A stretch of 64,000 bases of DNA from Prostheceraeus crozeri (taxonomy: Eukaryota; Platyhelminthes; Polycladida; Euryleptidae), in the NCBI GenBank assembly GCA_907163375.1, contig CAJQUW010001733.1, forward strand, positions 62,001 through 126,000, in the 5' to 3' direction. Every line of letters starts with the position of its first letter. Positions within the stretch are counted from its first letter, which is position 1. This document shows positions 48,719 to 60,906 of this stretch, piece by piece. The notes under the pieces are model-generated. The model was not told the DNA's origin. It did no database searches and was given only the letters and a program-made list of their open reading frames with translations. Made by a program: the position numbers and the translations under genes.

Positions 48719-49799
48719 TGTTTATATACTATCGACATGGAAGCATCTATATAAGTAGTATGAAACAAGTTGGATATCAAAAGGAATGAATATTTGCAAA
48801 TAAGCATCGTAATTAAACGGAAATTAAGCTGGTTATCAAGGGAATTTCATGATCCGCATTATAATGAAAGTGTTCATGAAAAAGTCGAGATATTAATGTG
48901 CTGACGTGGCTGAAATTTCATATTTTTACTTCAATTTTCACCGGCATGATTTTATGATTCACTGTAAATTCATGTTTCATTTCTTAAATCTGAATAGCGA
49001 TGTGGACCCATTTACATATTTCAAAGTTGATTGAAATAGTTGCCTTTGATTCTGTTATTTTGCTCTACCAGTGACAGGTTGCTTATGATTTCATCACGCT
49101 TAGGAAAACACACTCTTGAGGTTGAGCATGAAAGTATCAACCATAGAGTAGGGATATATAGGCAGAGTGTCGACTCAAATAATATCTGTGCACAGTGAAA
49201 GTTTTTGTATCAAAAGATTCAGTTTTTTGCGGAGATTACGTTACCGTGGTCCAAAAAAATCATCTGAGCACTTTTGAAAAAGTCAAAATTTGCCAATTTA
49301 TATACTACCTAGATGATTCTCCTAAATAAGTAGTATGAAACAAGTTGGATATCAAAAGTAATGAATATTTGCTAATAAGTATCCTAACTAAGCGGAAATT
49401 AAGCTGATTATCAAAGGAATTTCATGATCTGTTTTATAGTGGAAGTCTTCATGAAAAAGTCGACATCTGATTGTGCTTTATTGTCTGAAATTTCATATTT
49501 CTAATTCATGAAAGCAATAGGGTCATCGAGTTGCCAATGTAACAAATATTACCTCTTCAATGCTGTTATTTTAAAGAAAATCTGTAAAATAATATCATTT
49601 CCTTCTGCTTTGCTATCATGATCACTCAATTCCGTTCTAATTTCTTCAAAAATGCATAAATGTGTGTATATCACATTTTGAAACAATTCGGACTGTATCC
49701 CCCCTTGAGTTCATTTAATAAAATCGAAAGTGTATACACATTGGGGATTTAATAAATACGGAGTTACCACTCTACATAATATAGGCTACTTACTCTATG
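48719..49799. mobile_element. CATAGAG MITEs, unit 4: left-truncated copy followed by a second copy
   Basis: Same arrangement as unit 2; the second copy is 49142-49799. Confidence 0.7.
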
Positions 49800-50534
49800 G
49801 AGGGAACTTTATCACATATGACTGATTCCAACCCAATGATGCAGCTATTGGCCATCTAAGTACAACGCTGGAGATTTTTATGCCACTATTGTGCATACGA
49901 TGTAGCTTGACTTCCATTCTGGGGGTAATTATTGTAATCAGCCTTTATGCTCCAAATGTTTCACTGCTTCGCCGCTCTGAGAGGTAGGGATGAGTCTAGT
50001 TGAAGAAGAAATAATTATTGTCATATGCGTTAGGCAGTAAGTAGCTGTAGCTGTCGGCATCTACCGGTTGTAGGGTGCGTTGCATGGCGAAACTTCTCTC
50101 AGCGACACATTTTATAATCCTGATTTCATTCAATGTCGTTGCTGTGTGCACAATTAATTTTTGTGTACACAACTGTTGGAGATCTATTCATTATAAACTA
50201 TAATTCATCAGATGTTCTGCACCAACAGTTGGCACGAAAGTACCGGTGGAAGTACGGCCTCTCTAACAAATCGAGATAAGAAAGTTGCGATGACACATCA
50301 GCGAAATGTGGTTGCCATCACGTGGTAAAGGAATGAATTTCAAATGATCCAGAAACTTTGGGGAGAAAGTTCTAATCACCAATTTCATGACACTCGCAAG
50401 TAAATAAAGAACAAATGTTGAAATGGCAATTTTAATGAAGTTTGGTGAACATCGGTTTCTGTTCTTCAAGAAAAGAATTGTGAATGCACATTGTGTAAAT
50501 AAAATGTCTTCATGCTAGTGCATCAATCTGTTCA

Positions 50535-51761
50535 TTATGCTTTTTTGCTGGCCTTCTCTGCTTTCTTTTCACTTGCTTGTTTCTCTGCTTTCTTTTCACT
50601 TTGTTCTTTTCCTTTTTTGCCACCTTCTTTTTTGCCTTCACCGCCTTCTCGTCGGCCTTCTCGTTTTTCACCGTGTTCTCGTTGTCTTCCTTGAAGTTTT
50701 CCGCGGTGTTCTCCTCGTTTCTCCTCATCTTCATCTTCATCATCTTCATCGTCACAATCTTCGTCATCATCTTCATCGTCACCATCTCTGCCTTCTCGTC
50801 TACCTCGTCGTTCTCCGCGGTGTTCTCCTCGTTTCTCCTCATCTTCATCTTCATCTTCATCGTCACAATCTTCGTCATCATCTTTGTCTTCTCGTCTACC
50901 TCGTCGTTCTCCGCGGTGTTCTCCTCGTTTCTCCTCATCTTCATCTTCATCGTCACAATCTTCGTCATCATCTTTGTCTTCTCGTCTACCTCGTCGTTCT
51001 CCGCGGTGTTCTCCTCGTTTCTCCTCATCTTCATCTTCATCGTCACAATCTTCGTCATCATCTTCATCGTCACAATCTTCGTCATCATCTTCATCGTCAT
51101 CGTCACCATCCCTGCCTTCTCGTCTACCTCGTCGTTCTCCGTGATGTCCTCCTCGTTTCTCCTCATCTTCACCTTCATCGTCACAATCTTCGTCATCATC
51201 GTCATCGTCATCGTCACCATCCCTGCCTTCTCGTCTACCTCGTCGTTCTCCGTGATGTCCTCCTCGTTTCTCCTTATCTTCATCTTCATCGTCACAATCT
51301 TCGTCATCATCTTTGTCTTCTCGTCTGCCTCGTCGTTCTCCGCGATGTCCTCCTCGATGTCCTCCTCGTTTCTTCTCATCTTCATCGTCATCGTCACAAT
51401 CTTCGTCATCATCTTCATCTCGTTCTTCACGTTGCTCACGTCCATGTCGGCGTTCACCTTCTTCATGACTTCGTTCTTCTCCTTTACCTTCTTTGCGGCC
51501 TTCTCCTTTGCCTTCTCTTCGATCTTTCTTTTGTTCTTTGTCCTTTTCTTCTCTCTCTCTCTTGCCTTTGGCCTTTTCTTCTTTCTTTGCACTCACTTCA
51601 GCACTTGTTTCATCTTTCTCGGACCTGCCCTTAGTACTTGCTTCAGCCTTCTTTGCTGTTGCTACCTTTGCTGCTGCAGTTGACCTTGCACGGGCAGCCC
51701 GAGCGTCGACGTTGACCGCTATAACGGCAACGAGAATCGCTAGTGTGAGAATCAACTTCAT
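50535..51761 (-). CDS. Secreted acidic/basic Cys-repeat protein, copy D (408 aa, open)
   Basis: Same architecture as copy C: signal peptide 1-20, Lys/Glu-rich region to about residue 113, then seven repeats. Typical repeats read DKDDDEDCDDEDEDEE plus KRGEHRGERRGRRE, 30 residues or 90 bp. Others are extended by GRDGDD before the acidic block, and one has two Cys (DEDCDDEDDDEDC), giving eight Cys in all. The Lys-rich tail is longer than in the other copies by an internal duplication (SEKKAEKQASEKKAEKASKKA region). It is the longest intact copy, so the best candidate for a functional gene. Acceptor 12 bases before the ATG; ATTAAA at 50436-50431. Candidate roles such as mineral or metal binding, glue, or peptide precursor are inference from composition only. 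Confidence 0.8.
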   Translation of the reverse strand: MKLILTLAILVAVIAVNVDARAARARSTAAAKVATAKKAEASTKGRSEKDETSAEVSAKKEEKAKGKREREEKDKEQKKDRREGKGEGRKEGKGEERSHEEGERRHGREQREERDEDDDEDCDDDDEDEKKRGGHRGGHRGERRGRREDKDDDEDCDDEDEDKEKRGGHHGERRGRREGRDGDDDDDDDDEDCDDEGEDEEKRGGHHGERRGRREGRDGDDDDEDDDEDCDDEDDDEDCDDEDEDEEKRGEHRGERRGRREDKDDDEDCDDEDEDEEKRGEHRGERRGRREDKDDDEDCDDEDEDEDEEKRGEHRGERRGRREGRDGDDEDDDEDCDDEDDEDEDEEKRGEHRGKLQGRQREHGEKREGRREGGEGKKEGGKKGKEQSEKKAEKQASEKKAEKASKKA

Positions 51762-54272
51762 TCCAACGTATATCTGGAAGTAATGAAAATGCGCATTAAT
51801 GAACCTCAGCATACATTCATTTGAAATTGACTTGATCAATTATGAACATAATAGCTGATTGAATTATTCGTTTTAAAAGTTCATTTAAAATGATGTCATT
51901 TTGATCAATGAGAGCTTGTATTATCTGCAATGCGATAATCGAACGAAAGGTAGCATATTTCTAGTGATAGACCTCTGTCACAGCCCTTGCGATATCTCGT
52001 CGGTCTTATTGCATACCGTTGTGATTGTCATATTGACGATAAGTCATTGACGAGCCGGTGTCAGCAAAAGACACCATTTTCTCGTAGACCGCATGGATTA
52101 GCAAAATGTACGAACATATCCAGTGATGCAATGGTAAAAATTGCCTGGGTAGCTCTGCATAGACTTCTATAAGCTCATAAGCCTGAGCCAATGCTCGACT
52201 TCAGAGAATGTTGACACGGCATTGCAGTCTTTGTAAATGCATGTAGACAACGTTTATCAACAAAAATTGACAAATATTATTAAACATGCTAAATGATTGA
52301 GTCGACTATGTTGGCCAGAACTTCACTAGTAAACTTGGCAGAAGGGTGTAGTGTTCGACTGAGTGTTCAAAAAGTCCAATGGTTTCCCAACGCATGAGGT
52401 AAGTAATATCAATTTGAAATTTATTTTTCATTTTGTGTGGAAGTGAAAAGATATCTCTCCCATGTAAACTGCCGGGAGGATAAATCACTTTCAGTCCCAT
52501 GAGATCAGAAAGCTAACTTTTCCTATGAAAACTCCTACACATGACAAATCATAGAAGTCTGTAAACAAGTTATGATTAGCCAGAGACTACCAAGATATCG
52601 ACACATTCCCTTGACTTACTCATTCATAGATTTCGCGACACAACCATCAATTTCATAATGAACAATAGACATCTATAAATCACAAAATGAAAAGCTACAT
52701 TCTTCCGAGAGGAAATAAACGTTTCCTCCCTTAGCTATCTGTCCCTCCTCTCCACGCTCGGGCTGTACACCATAGCTGCAGGAGGGAAAGTTTGTATTTC
52801 TTCTCTCAAGAAAATAGCTTTTTCACTTGGAATTTGTTTCAATGACAAAAAGTGGAAGAAAAAGCCTATAACTGTAGAATAGCTCGTCGGATGACTTCAT
52901 CTACAATGTAAACATTTTTCTGTGTTACTTTATCGTCTTCTACAGCCTAATCATCAGAAATTTAGATTTCATTTTCCCTCGGTACAACAAAGGCACGGGT
53001 TGCGGTCTTTGATAAAGGGTAAGTATCGGCACATTATCCGTGTATTTTGTAAAGATTCAAGGTTACTATCATATCTCTTCAGATATTAAATTGTTTTGAT
53101 AATTTCTTTTTCTTAATTCCGCCGCAAGAATCCACAATTATGGCAGGTTTTACAAATTTGGTTCTCCTTAAGATCTAGCAACATCGATCTGAATCGGGTT
53201 CTTGGACGAGCAGCTGTTGAGAATCATCAAACAACTGTTGTCCACTCTAGTCTCACCGACTTAAACAAAGCAATTAGTCAGATTTCTATGCGCTCAACTT
53301 GCGGGAGTATATCAGCACGATTATTGACACGATATCAATTAAAATTGATGGAAAGTCATCAGGAGTTGGAAAGAAATGTCGGAGAGGCTTGCAAGCAGCA
53401 TGAGAGAATTCGTGTTAACTAATTGAACGAGCAACTCAAAAATCCCATTCAGTGTTCAAGGCATCGTACGATGTTCCACCATTTGAAAGTAATCTCTCAA
53501 GACTTGGGAAACTATGCAATTTCGCAGAGTCCTCATAATCAAGCAAATTTGACATTATAGCAATGTTAATACCATGTCTATACGACATGAGAAATGTAGA
53601 ACGAGCAAAGCGATTTCTATATTTTCAATGAAGACGAGTTGAACATTGATATTGTTGAATATAGACATCGGGATTAGCTATAGAAATGATATTTAAAACA
53701 AACCATATCAATGAATCAAGCCATAGATTTTCAGAGATTTTCATTCACTGCTAAAATCTATGACAATAAATTTACATAGAAAATGTCAAATTTTTTACTA
53801 CAATGACTAGATACAGACATATTCAACAATATCAGACAGAAACTAGATGACCGACAATTTTCATTGTCCTATCAAAATGGTATCATCCAGCTAGTGTGAA
53901 TTATTTCATTATGAAATCTCAAATCTATGAGTACACGTATAATCACTACATTATTCTTCAACTTTCCTATGGCAGACTTCAGTTGTTGGCATGATGACAT
54001 AGGCTTTGTTCTCGAAAACATTCCCAATTGATAAAAATGTCTTTGATTTAGAAATACACGCAAATGTTTGCAATCATGTTGAGGAACATGAAGTAGTACC
54101 ATAGTTATTGAAGAGTAACTTCATAAATATCTGCCTATTCTTTTTCTAACGACTATCACTCACTTTCACTTATATTGTTAATAATTCAAGAAATGCGATA
54201 CAGAAACTGAAGTAGAAAATGCAAAAATTGATAGGAGAGTTTCTTGCAACTTAAACATGTCAATTCACTTAC

Positions 54273-54326
54273 CGACACAGCTGAATGAGAATGCAATGAA
54301 GTTCAACAGTCACTAGGACTTTTATA
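54273..54326 (-). promoter_or_regulatory. Predicted promoter and untranslated exon 1 of gene copy D
   Basis: TATAAAAG at 54326-54319, initiator about 54297, donor GTAAGT starting at 54272. Exon 2 would start at 51773; intron about 2.5 kb. The array ends about 300 bp upstream of the TATA box, so copy D has a different far-upstream neighbourhood from the others. Confidence 0.5.
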
Positions 54327-54782
54327 TTATCTGATTCACTTGATTATTTTCCACATCTGTTCTCTCCAAATACCTCTAATATGATTTCGGTTAGTTTTTC
54401 CTCGACATTATTAGAAATATAATTCAGTTGTTCTGTATATCTCGATCAACAGTGTTTACAGAAGATCGTTAAATTAATACTTGTATTTAAACAAAAAGAA
54501 TCCGTAACACTCTCAAATACTAATAAAGCGACTAATCTCAAGTTTCCTTGGGAAACTATTTGTGTATTCAAGTGCTGGAACCGAAATAATTAATCTCATA
54601 AAAAAGCAAATTCGAAGCTTTACCTCAAGATCGTTATTCCTGAATACTTTTTTGAAAGGGATCAATTTTCAATAATCTGCTAGCACAATGAAGTCTACAA
54701 ATGACTTTCACATATGTATTAACATGTTTCATGGTTTTTTAACATCAATAGTAAGGAGATAGCCAAAGCAAGACATTTTGGA

Positions 54783-55545
54783 GTATGTCACAGGGACGCG
54801 GAGTCCTATCATTTTGATAGGACTCCGACTCCGGGGGTTGATAGTGATAGGACAAGTGTATATAGCCTAGTTTTTTGAAAAAACTTGTAACCTACGCCAT
54901 AGATCACTATAGGCTTACCGGTACCTATCTCTAGTGATCATTGCTGAATCAATTATCAATCATTTTCGATGAAAGTTCATCAAATATCGGTTTAAGTTGG
55001 ATGCATGCGACTCGGCTCGGCTCCCTTCTTGTTAATGTGGTTTTCACACGGTTTTCTCCAGTCTCTACCAGGCAGGAAAATCCACATCGTTATTAAAAAA
55101 ATATGAGTACACTTTCTATTTTAATATGCGCTTTGGAGGAGCCATTACAAAAGATTAAGGTTTGGGTAAGAGGCAATGTTCTCAAACAAACTAGTATTTC
55201 ATTTTTGTCTCTGACGTGACCTTTGGTGCGCAGGTGTGATCGAGGCTAGGAAGGCGTGTCTTCTCTACTAAATCACCGAGTGAAAAGACAATCCTTTTTT
55301 CACTATCACGGGTCATTCCCTCAATTATTACAAGCTTTGCATGCACTGCTGTCTCTGTACTTTTGTTTGTCGGAGAAAGTTGACATCAAAACAGTGACAG
55401 CTATGCACGAGAATAAATACTTTGTCTGTATTATATTTCGGGTCTAGTTATAGGCCGGAGTCCTATCATTTGATAGGACTCCGACTCCAGCAAAAATGAT
55501 AGGACTCCGGGACTGCGACTCCGACTCCGCATCCCTGGTATATCA
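54783..55545. mobile_element. hAT-like non-autonomous element with 8-bp target duplication
   Basis: The element is 54791-55537 (747 bp). Ends CAGGGACGCGGAGTC / GACTCCGCATCCCTG, flanked by GTATGTCA (54783-54790) and GTATATCA (55538-55545), 7 of 8 matching. Both subterminal regions carry repeated GATAGGACTCC / GGAGTCCTATC units. No transposase. Confidence 0.8.
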
Positions 55546-58213
55546 TGTTGAAGATACGTTGATTAGAATATAATCAAAGATTAAATGTGATTGTTTTGAA
55601 ATGCAGGAATGACAATATGACCTTAACATGGATTTTTGAGGGCGCGTAAGTGCCTGAAAATGTCCTATATTGTTGCCCGAAACAAGCTATGTTAATAATA
55701 TTGTGCGTGATTGAAATGGACTGTGCAGCAATGCTGTGAATGCACATGTAGATAACGCCGACTGAGATTTCTGAAATATCTTTCACATGCATAGATGCAG
55801 ATATCTTTTTTCCACGTTGTACCATAGCTAAATTACGCACAATAGAATTTTCATTGTTCACTCTAGTCTTATTCTAGACGTCCATCTTTGACTTTTAATC
55901 GAACAGCTGTCTCATCCAACCAAACAATTGACCACTGTAGTCTAAGGGTCGCTCGGACAACTTCGATGGTCTCTGACGATTGGAGAAGTTCAACTCCTTA
56001 AGTCGTCCCCAAACAGATGTCCTGGAAAGATTTGAACCTGCTGAAAGTTCACATAAAGAGGTAGAGGGATCACTATCGACCCCCACTGGTGATGTAGCGA
56101 TTTGACCTCCGAAAAGACAGCACTGGTCGGCCAGAAGACCTTCCATCAAGTCGCTGACAGCCTCTTCGCAACCAAAAGTAAATACTACTTTTGGGAACCT
56201 TAAATTTTTGCGGCAGTGACAACTGGCGCCGGCCACTTCGGATCAAAACCTCTGCTTGACCCCTTTCTGGTAAGCAGTTCGCATGTTACTGAGAGACACA
56301 AAACAAGTGAAGTGAATGAATTCGATGTCTTTCCACTACACAGCATTGTTCTCGTCTGCCGATGCCTTGTGCATGCGTGAGAGTGATTAGTCACGCTTCT
56401 GGCTAGCGATGAAAATGAGAAATGAATTACAAACAAATTTCAGAAGATTGAAAGATTATTTCGTCTACTGACTGCTGTATTTGGAGTATAGTCATGAAAT
56501 GTTCACAGGAACAATTTCAGAACATGAGCTTTCTAAACATGCGAGTACATGCGGTGCCCTATCCTTTTCGTTTTTTGGCGATATATCGTTATTCGCAAGG
56601 GTAGGCGTGAGACATGCGTCGATCGAAGGTCGACGCTTCAACTCAAACAATTCGTTTACCAATTTTAATTCTTTATGGAACAATCTATGTTTAAGTCGCG
56701 ATCATGCACAATGATATTGCGGCGAAAAGCTTCGGCTTTTAACAACAAGAGTTTCTTTCTTGCTTCATAAGCAGTTTAGGATCCTCCGAACAAAAAGAAA
56801 ATGAATAATAATCCCGATGTCATCTGTCAAAGATCTCAGCATTACCATCTTGATGGGAGTATATCACGCAATGCCATATGAATATTTACATATATTTTCA
56901 ACCTTTATTTTCTACATGCTAATGAAGTTTCCATTATTTAAAATTAGCACCAGCATAAATAACTAAACGAAATTAAGAATCTTCACGATGGGATCCTCTA
57001 GGGACCCTAAACGCCAACTAGTCTTAAATCAGCATTCTCTACTGACAAAAGAAACACGTGTAGATCCTCAAAGCAGCCAAATACATAAAAATTTAAAAAA
57101 TCAAGAAACTGTCAGCAGTAAAAATTAATTTTTCACGAAGCACAGCTCGATGAAGATGTTGTGGAGTCTCTATGGACCCCAAGCGTCAACTGCCTGTTAA
57201 AATGTCAATGAAATTATTGATAAACATTCCTTTTTGGAGACATGTTTCATTACGATTTCTTATAGTGTCAGCTTATCACGTTTTAAAATTATTGATTTTG
57301 CATTATTAGACTGATAGTAATGGCTTTATCATAATACAGAAATCTCAAAACAGGGAACTGATGCTTGCATTGAAATTTCATCTAAACGTAGCTTAACATC
57401 AGTTCGCTACTGTGAGATTCGCTCCTGAGATGACCCCGTAGTAATTAATCTTCCTTTTAGTCTTGTCATTGAATTTACATACAAGCGTGCTTTCCTTTAA
57501 AGAAACAGTTATACAAGATCTAGTCATACTATTCATTCTGAAATATAATGAAGTAAATTGGATTGATAATGTATTTGATTATGATTATATATATAATATT
57601 GATAATTATAAATAATGTACCAAGTGGATTGAAAGTTTCTCAACATACCAAAACATTAAAAGGAGTAATTTAAGGAAACTTGAAAAACACTAGTTGACTA
57701 GTAGTAGACTTGTAATTGAGTTCAATCAAAGACAATCAAATGAAGACAATCTCGCCATGCTATTAAGGAGAAATATCCCAAAATAAAACAACGTTCAAGT
57801 AGTTCTATGGGAATGTGGAAGAGCTTGTAGAAAATCCACTGAGATGGAGATTTTGGACATTAGTCATTCATGCGAACAAAGTTACATTTTATGAATTAGG
57901 AGTTTCATCTTATGAGGGCATTTGGATTCTGTGGGGATAGCCACGGCTTTTCTGTAGGCATGGGGTGGGGTGGGGATATTCAACTATCAATCCCTATGCC
58001 CACCCTAAAAGAAGGAGGGATTATGACTTCAAGTAAGCATGATATTTTGTGCTTACATAATCAGGTTTTTTCCGTTTTTTATGAACCATGAGCAACTGAA
58101 ATTATTTGTTTTGTTTTGTAGTTACATATACTCGTCCATGTTCTGTTACATATCTTCACATATGTACATTTATAGCTTGTTCACCAAAAAGTACTGTGTA
58201 TCTGGTATAACAT
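55546..58213. other. Intergenic, no gene recognised
   Basis: Minus-strand ORFs at 55574-55861, 55895-56236 (113 codons, no known motif) and 56200-56436 are unsupported. An imperfect direct repeat of about 35 bp (CTCTAGGGACCCTAAACGCC near 56996, CTCTATGGACCCCAAGCGTC near 57168) may be a relic of an element. Confidence 0.35.
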
Positions 58214-59268
58214 ATGCTCACTAAAGATGAACGTCGGGTCGGGTTCCGAAAATTCGGATACCCGAATCGAACAAGATTTCAACCCGAACCCGACTAAAAG
58301 TTTCAGAACCCCACCCGACCCGATTATATTCGAAAAATCAGAAACATTTCTATTTATAAAGCTAATGCTTGATCCTAATGTGATGCCGGGAGGTAGTCTA
58401 ACTTCTTAGTAGTTTTATTTTAGTATTTTATTAAAATACGCAGTAGTTAGTATATTATTTTCTCTAGGCTAATAAAGTTTTCAAACAAATACTAAATAAG
58501 TAGCATAATTACCCACGAAATTAAAATAACCTACAACACATAACAAAATTCGGAATCTTTACATAAAAGATCGAATGCTTCGCGATATATTACACGTGTA
58601 GCAGCCTACTCCTTCAAAACTCCGATTGAGACACTTTGACTCTTAATGTTAATGAAGATGTCAAGGTCCGAGCAGCTGAACTGCATCACTATATGTAGCA
58701 ACATAATTCTGCAGATAGATGTTAAAATTTCAATTATATAATATTTGATGTATACTTAAGTTTCCGCTCCTATGTAAAGCTTATTTCTAATTAAATTTCA
58801 TTTCTTTCCGTCCATCCTGCGAGCCACGATCTACATGTCATTATGAGAATGAGGCATTTAGAGACAACAAGAACAGATTCAATTAATTTGATAATAATCT
58901 TTCTTTGCTGTAGAAGCAAAATATGTAGCGCAAAGTATTTTATTAGATCAATAATTCACAATGAGATTAATGTGATAAGTCACAATTTCTTGAAAACTTC
59001 ATTAAACTACAAGTACATATGAAACAGTACTAATTTCACAGAAAATATTTTCTAAAGTTCTAAACATTTTTCAGATTTGTATGCTCCAAACCGAAAAAAC
59101 ACGAGTTCGGGTTATTTCGGGCTTTATATAAAAGAGGTAATCCTACCCGACCCGACCCGAGTTCTTAATTGCTCTACCCGAACCCGAGCATTCGGGTTCG
59201 AGTTTCGGGTCAGGTTTGGGTTCGGTAGGGTAATGCTTCGGGTCGGATCGCTCATCTTTAGTGCTCAC
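58214..59268. mobile_element. hAT-like non-autonomous element, TIR TAAAGATGA
   Basis: The element is 58222-59260 (1039 bp). Ends TAAAGATGAACG / CGCTCATCTTTA; flanks ATGCTCAC (58214-58221) and GTGCTCAC (59261-59268), 7 of 8 matching. Both ends are rich in GGGTCGGGTTC / GAACCCGACCC repeats. The middle is AT-rich without transposase. Confidence 0.8.
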
Positions 59269-60066
59269 GAAGGAGATTAAAGAATTCAAAACAACTCTGG
59301 CATTCCTTTATTTTTCGATTTGTACGTGTCATGTAGCAGATCAATAGAGACAGCTATAGTCTCTCTTTGGCCACAGTAAATATTGAACACCTGTAATGTG
59401 AATACATGTAACTGAAGTTTACGCCTGCCACTCAAATCAATTTGCTCTCAGTTATCATTGAATGAATTTTTATCTACATAATTTGATTCAAATTATGTTT
59501 AGGAGCAGTCGATCTTCTTTCGTGTTACTGTAAAAGCCCGACTTATGTTAGACAAGTTCATAATTACCGTTTACCGTCATAATTTGTTTGAATATCGATT
59601 GATTCTCCATATTAAGTAAACTGCGTAAAAAATATTGGCCTGCGTATTTATTTTGCATTTCAGCCGTTGGCAACACTGATACCCGTACACAAAACAGAAT
59701 ATTACTTCTTGTCACCTGCTTTTTGGAATTCACATTTGTATCTTTTGTCTTCTTTTATGTAGTTCTTCTAATATAGGATCGCAAACATGTTCTTCAAAAC
59801 AGTTGTCTGTCTTCAACAGTTTTGCAGTAACTCGAAAAATCTCACTGATGCATCCATTCTGTCCAATACTGTACATATGCCATGTAACATAAATGTTGCA
59901 AACTATTTCTTGAACAGTTAAAAACTTGCTAGATTATGCATATAATTTAATCTACTTTATCTCAAAAATATTTCAGAATCCTATATTCTAGCCTATATAA
60001 ATGCTTGCATCAAAGCAAAAGTCAATTGTTCCCCTTTTCTTTTAAGGTCCCCTATATTTATATCCA
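59269..60066. other. Intergenic, nothing recognised
   Basis: AT-rich, no coding or repeat signal noticed. Confidence 0.35.
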
Positions 60067-60906
60067 TAGAGTAGGGATATATAGGTAGAGTGTCCACTCA
60101 AAAAAGTGTCTGCATAGTAGAAATTTTTATATCAAAAGATTCAGTTTTTTGCGGAGATTACGTTCCCGTGGTCCAAAAAATTATTTGAGCACTTTTGAAA
60201 AAGCTAAATTTTTGCCAATTTAAATACTACCGACATGACGTCCTTTTATAAGTAGTATGAAGCAAGTTGGATATCAAAGGGAATGAATATTTGCTGAAAA
60301 TCATCCTAACTAAGCGGAAATCAATCTGATTATCAACGGAATTTCATGATCTGTATTATAATGAAAGTCTTCATGAAAAAGTCGCGATATTATTCGTGCT
60401 TTCTTGGCTGAAATTTCAAGTTATTAATTCAATTTTCAGCGGCATGATTTTATGATTCACTAAATTCATGTTTTATTTGTAGAATCTGAATAGTGATGTG
60501 GAACCATTTACATCTTTTAAAGCTAAATGAAATCATTGTCTTTGATTATGTGATTTTGCTGTACCAGTGGCAGGTTGCCCGTGATGATCACGCTTAAGAA
60601 AATACTCTTGAGGTTCAGCATGAAAGTAATAGCAACCCATCGAGTTGCCATTTAATAAACATTAAATCTCCAAGGCTGTTATGGCACTGAGAATCTGTGA
60701 AATACAATCATTCCTTCTACATTACAAACATGATCACTTAATTCTTTGGTAATTTCTTCAAAACTGCAAAAAATTGGCATATCTCACATTTGTTAACAAT
60801 TAGCAACTATATCCCCATTGAGTTCATTAAACAAATTCGAAAGTGTATACACATTGGGGATTTAATAAATGCGGAGTTACCACTCTACCTAATTTACTTA
60901 CTCTAT
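60067..60906. mobile_element. Full-length CATAGAG MITE
   Basis: Begins CATAGAGTAGGGATATATAGG and ends TTTACTTACTCTATG, collinear with 6109-6953. Its right end directly abuts an inverted copy, so no target duplication can be read. Confidence 0.8.

Larger units (their letters stand above)
42812..54622. repeat. Tandem unit 4 (about 11.8 kb), carries gene copy D
   Basis: Same order, including the 1.67-kb MITE-flanked segment (44890-46554). Homology stops at about 54622, just after TTCGAAGCTTTA, about 40 bp short of where the next landmark would be, so this is the array's right edge. Unit-specific deletions of about 35 bp (at 52389) and of about 150 bp within the intron (near 53737) are visible. 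Confidence 0.9.

Noticed and set aside
8875-54622. CRISPR array or bacterial operon repeats
   Set aside because: The repeats are 10-12 kb segmental copies or coding repeats; there are no spacer-repeat arrays, cas genes or ribosome-binding sites.
56200-56436. Host exons at 55574-56436 (minus strand)
   Set aside because: Open frames exist, but no recognisable domain, no consistent splice pairing and no conservation evidence in the window.
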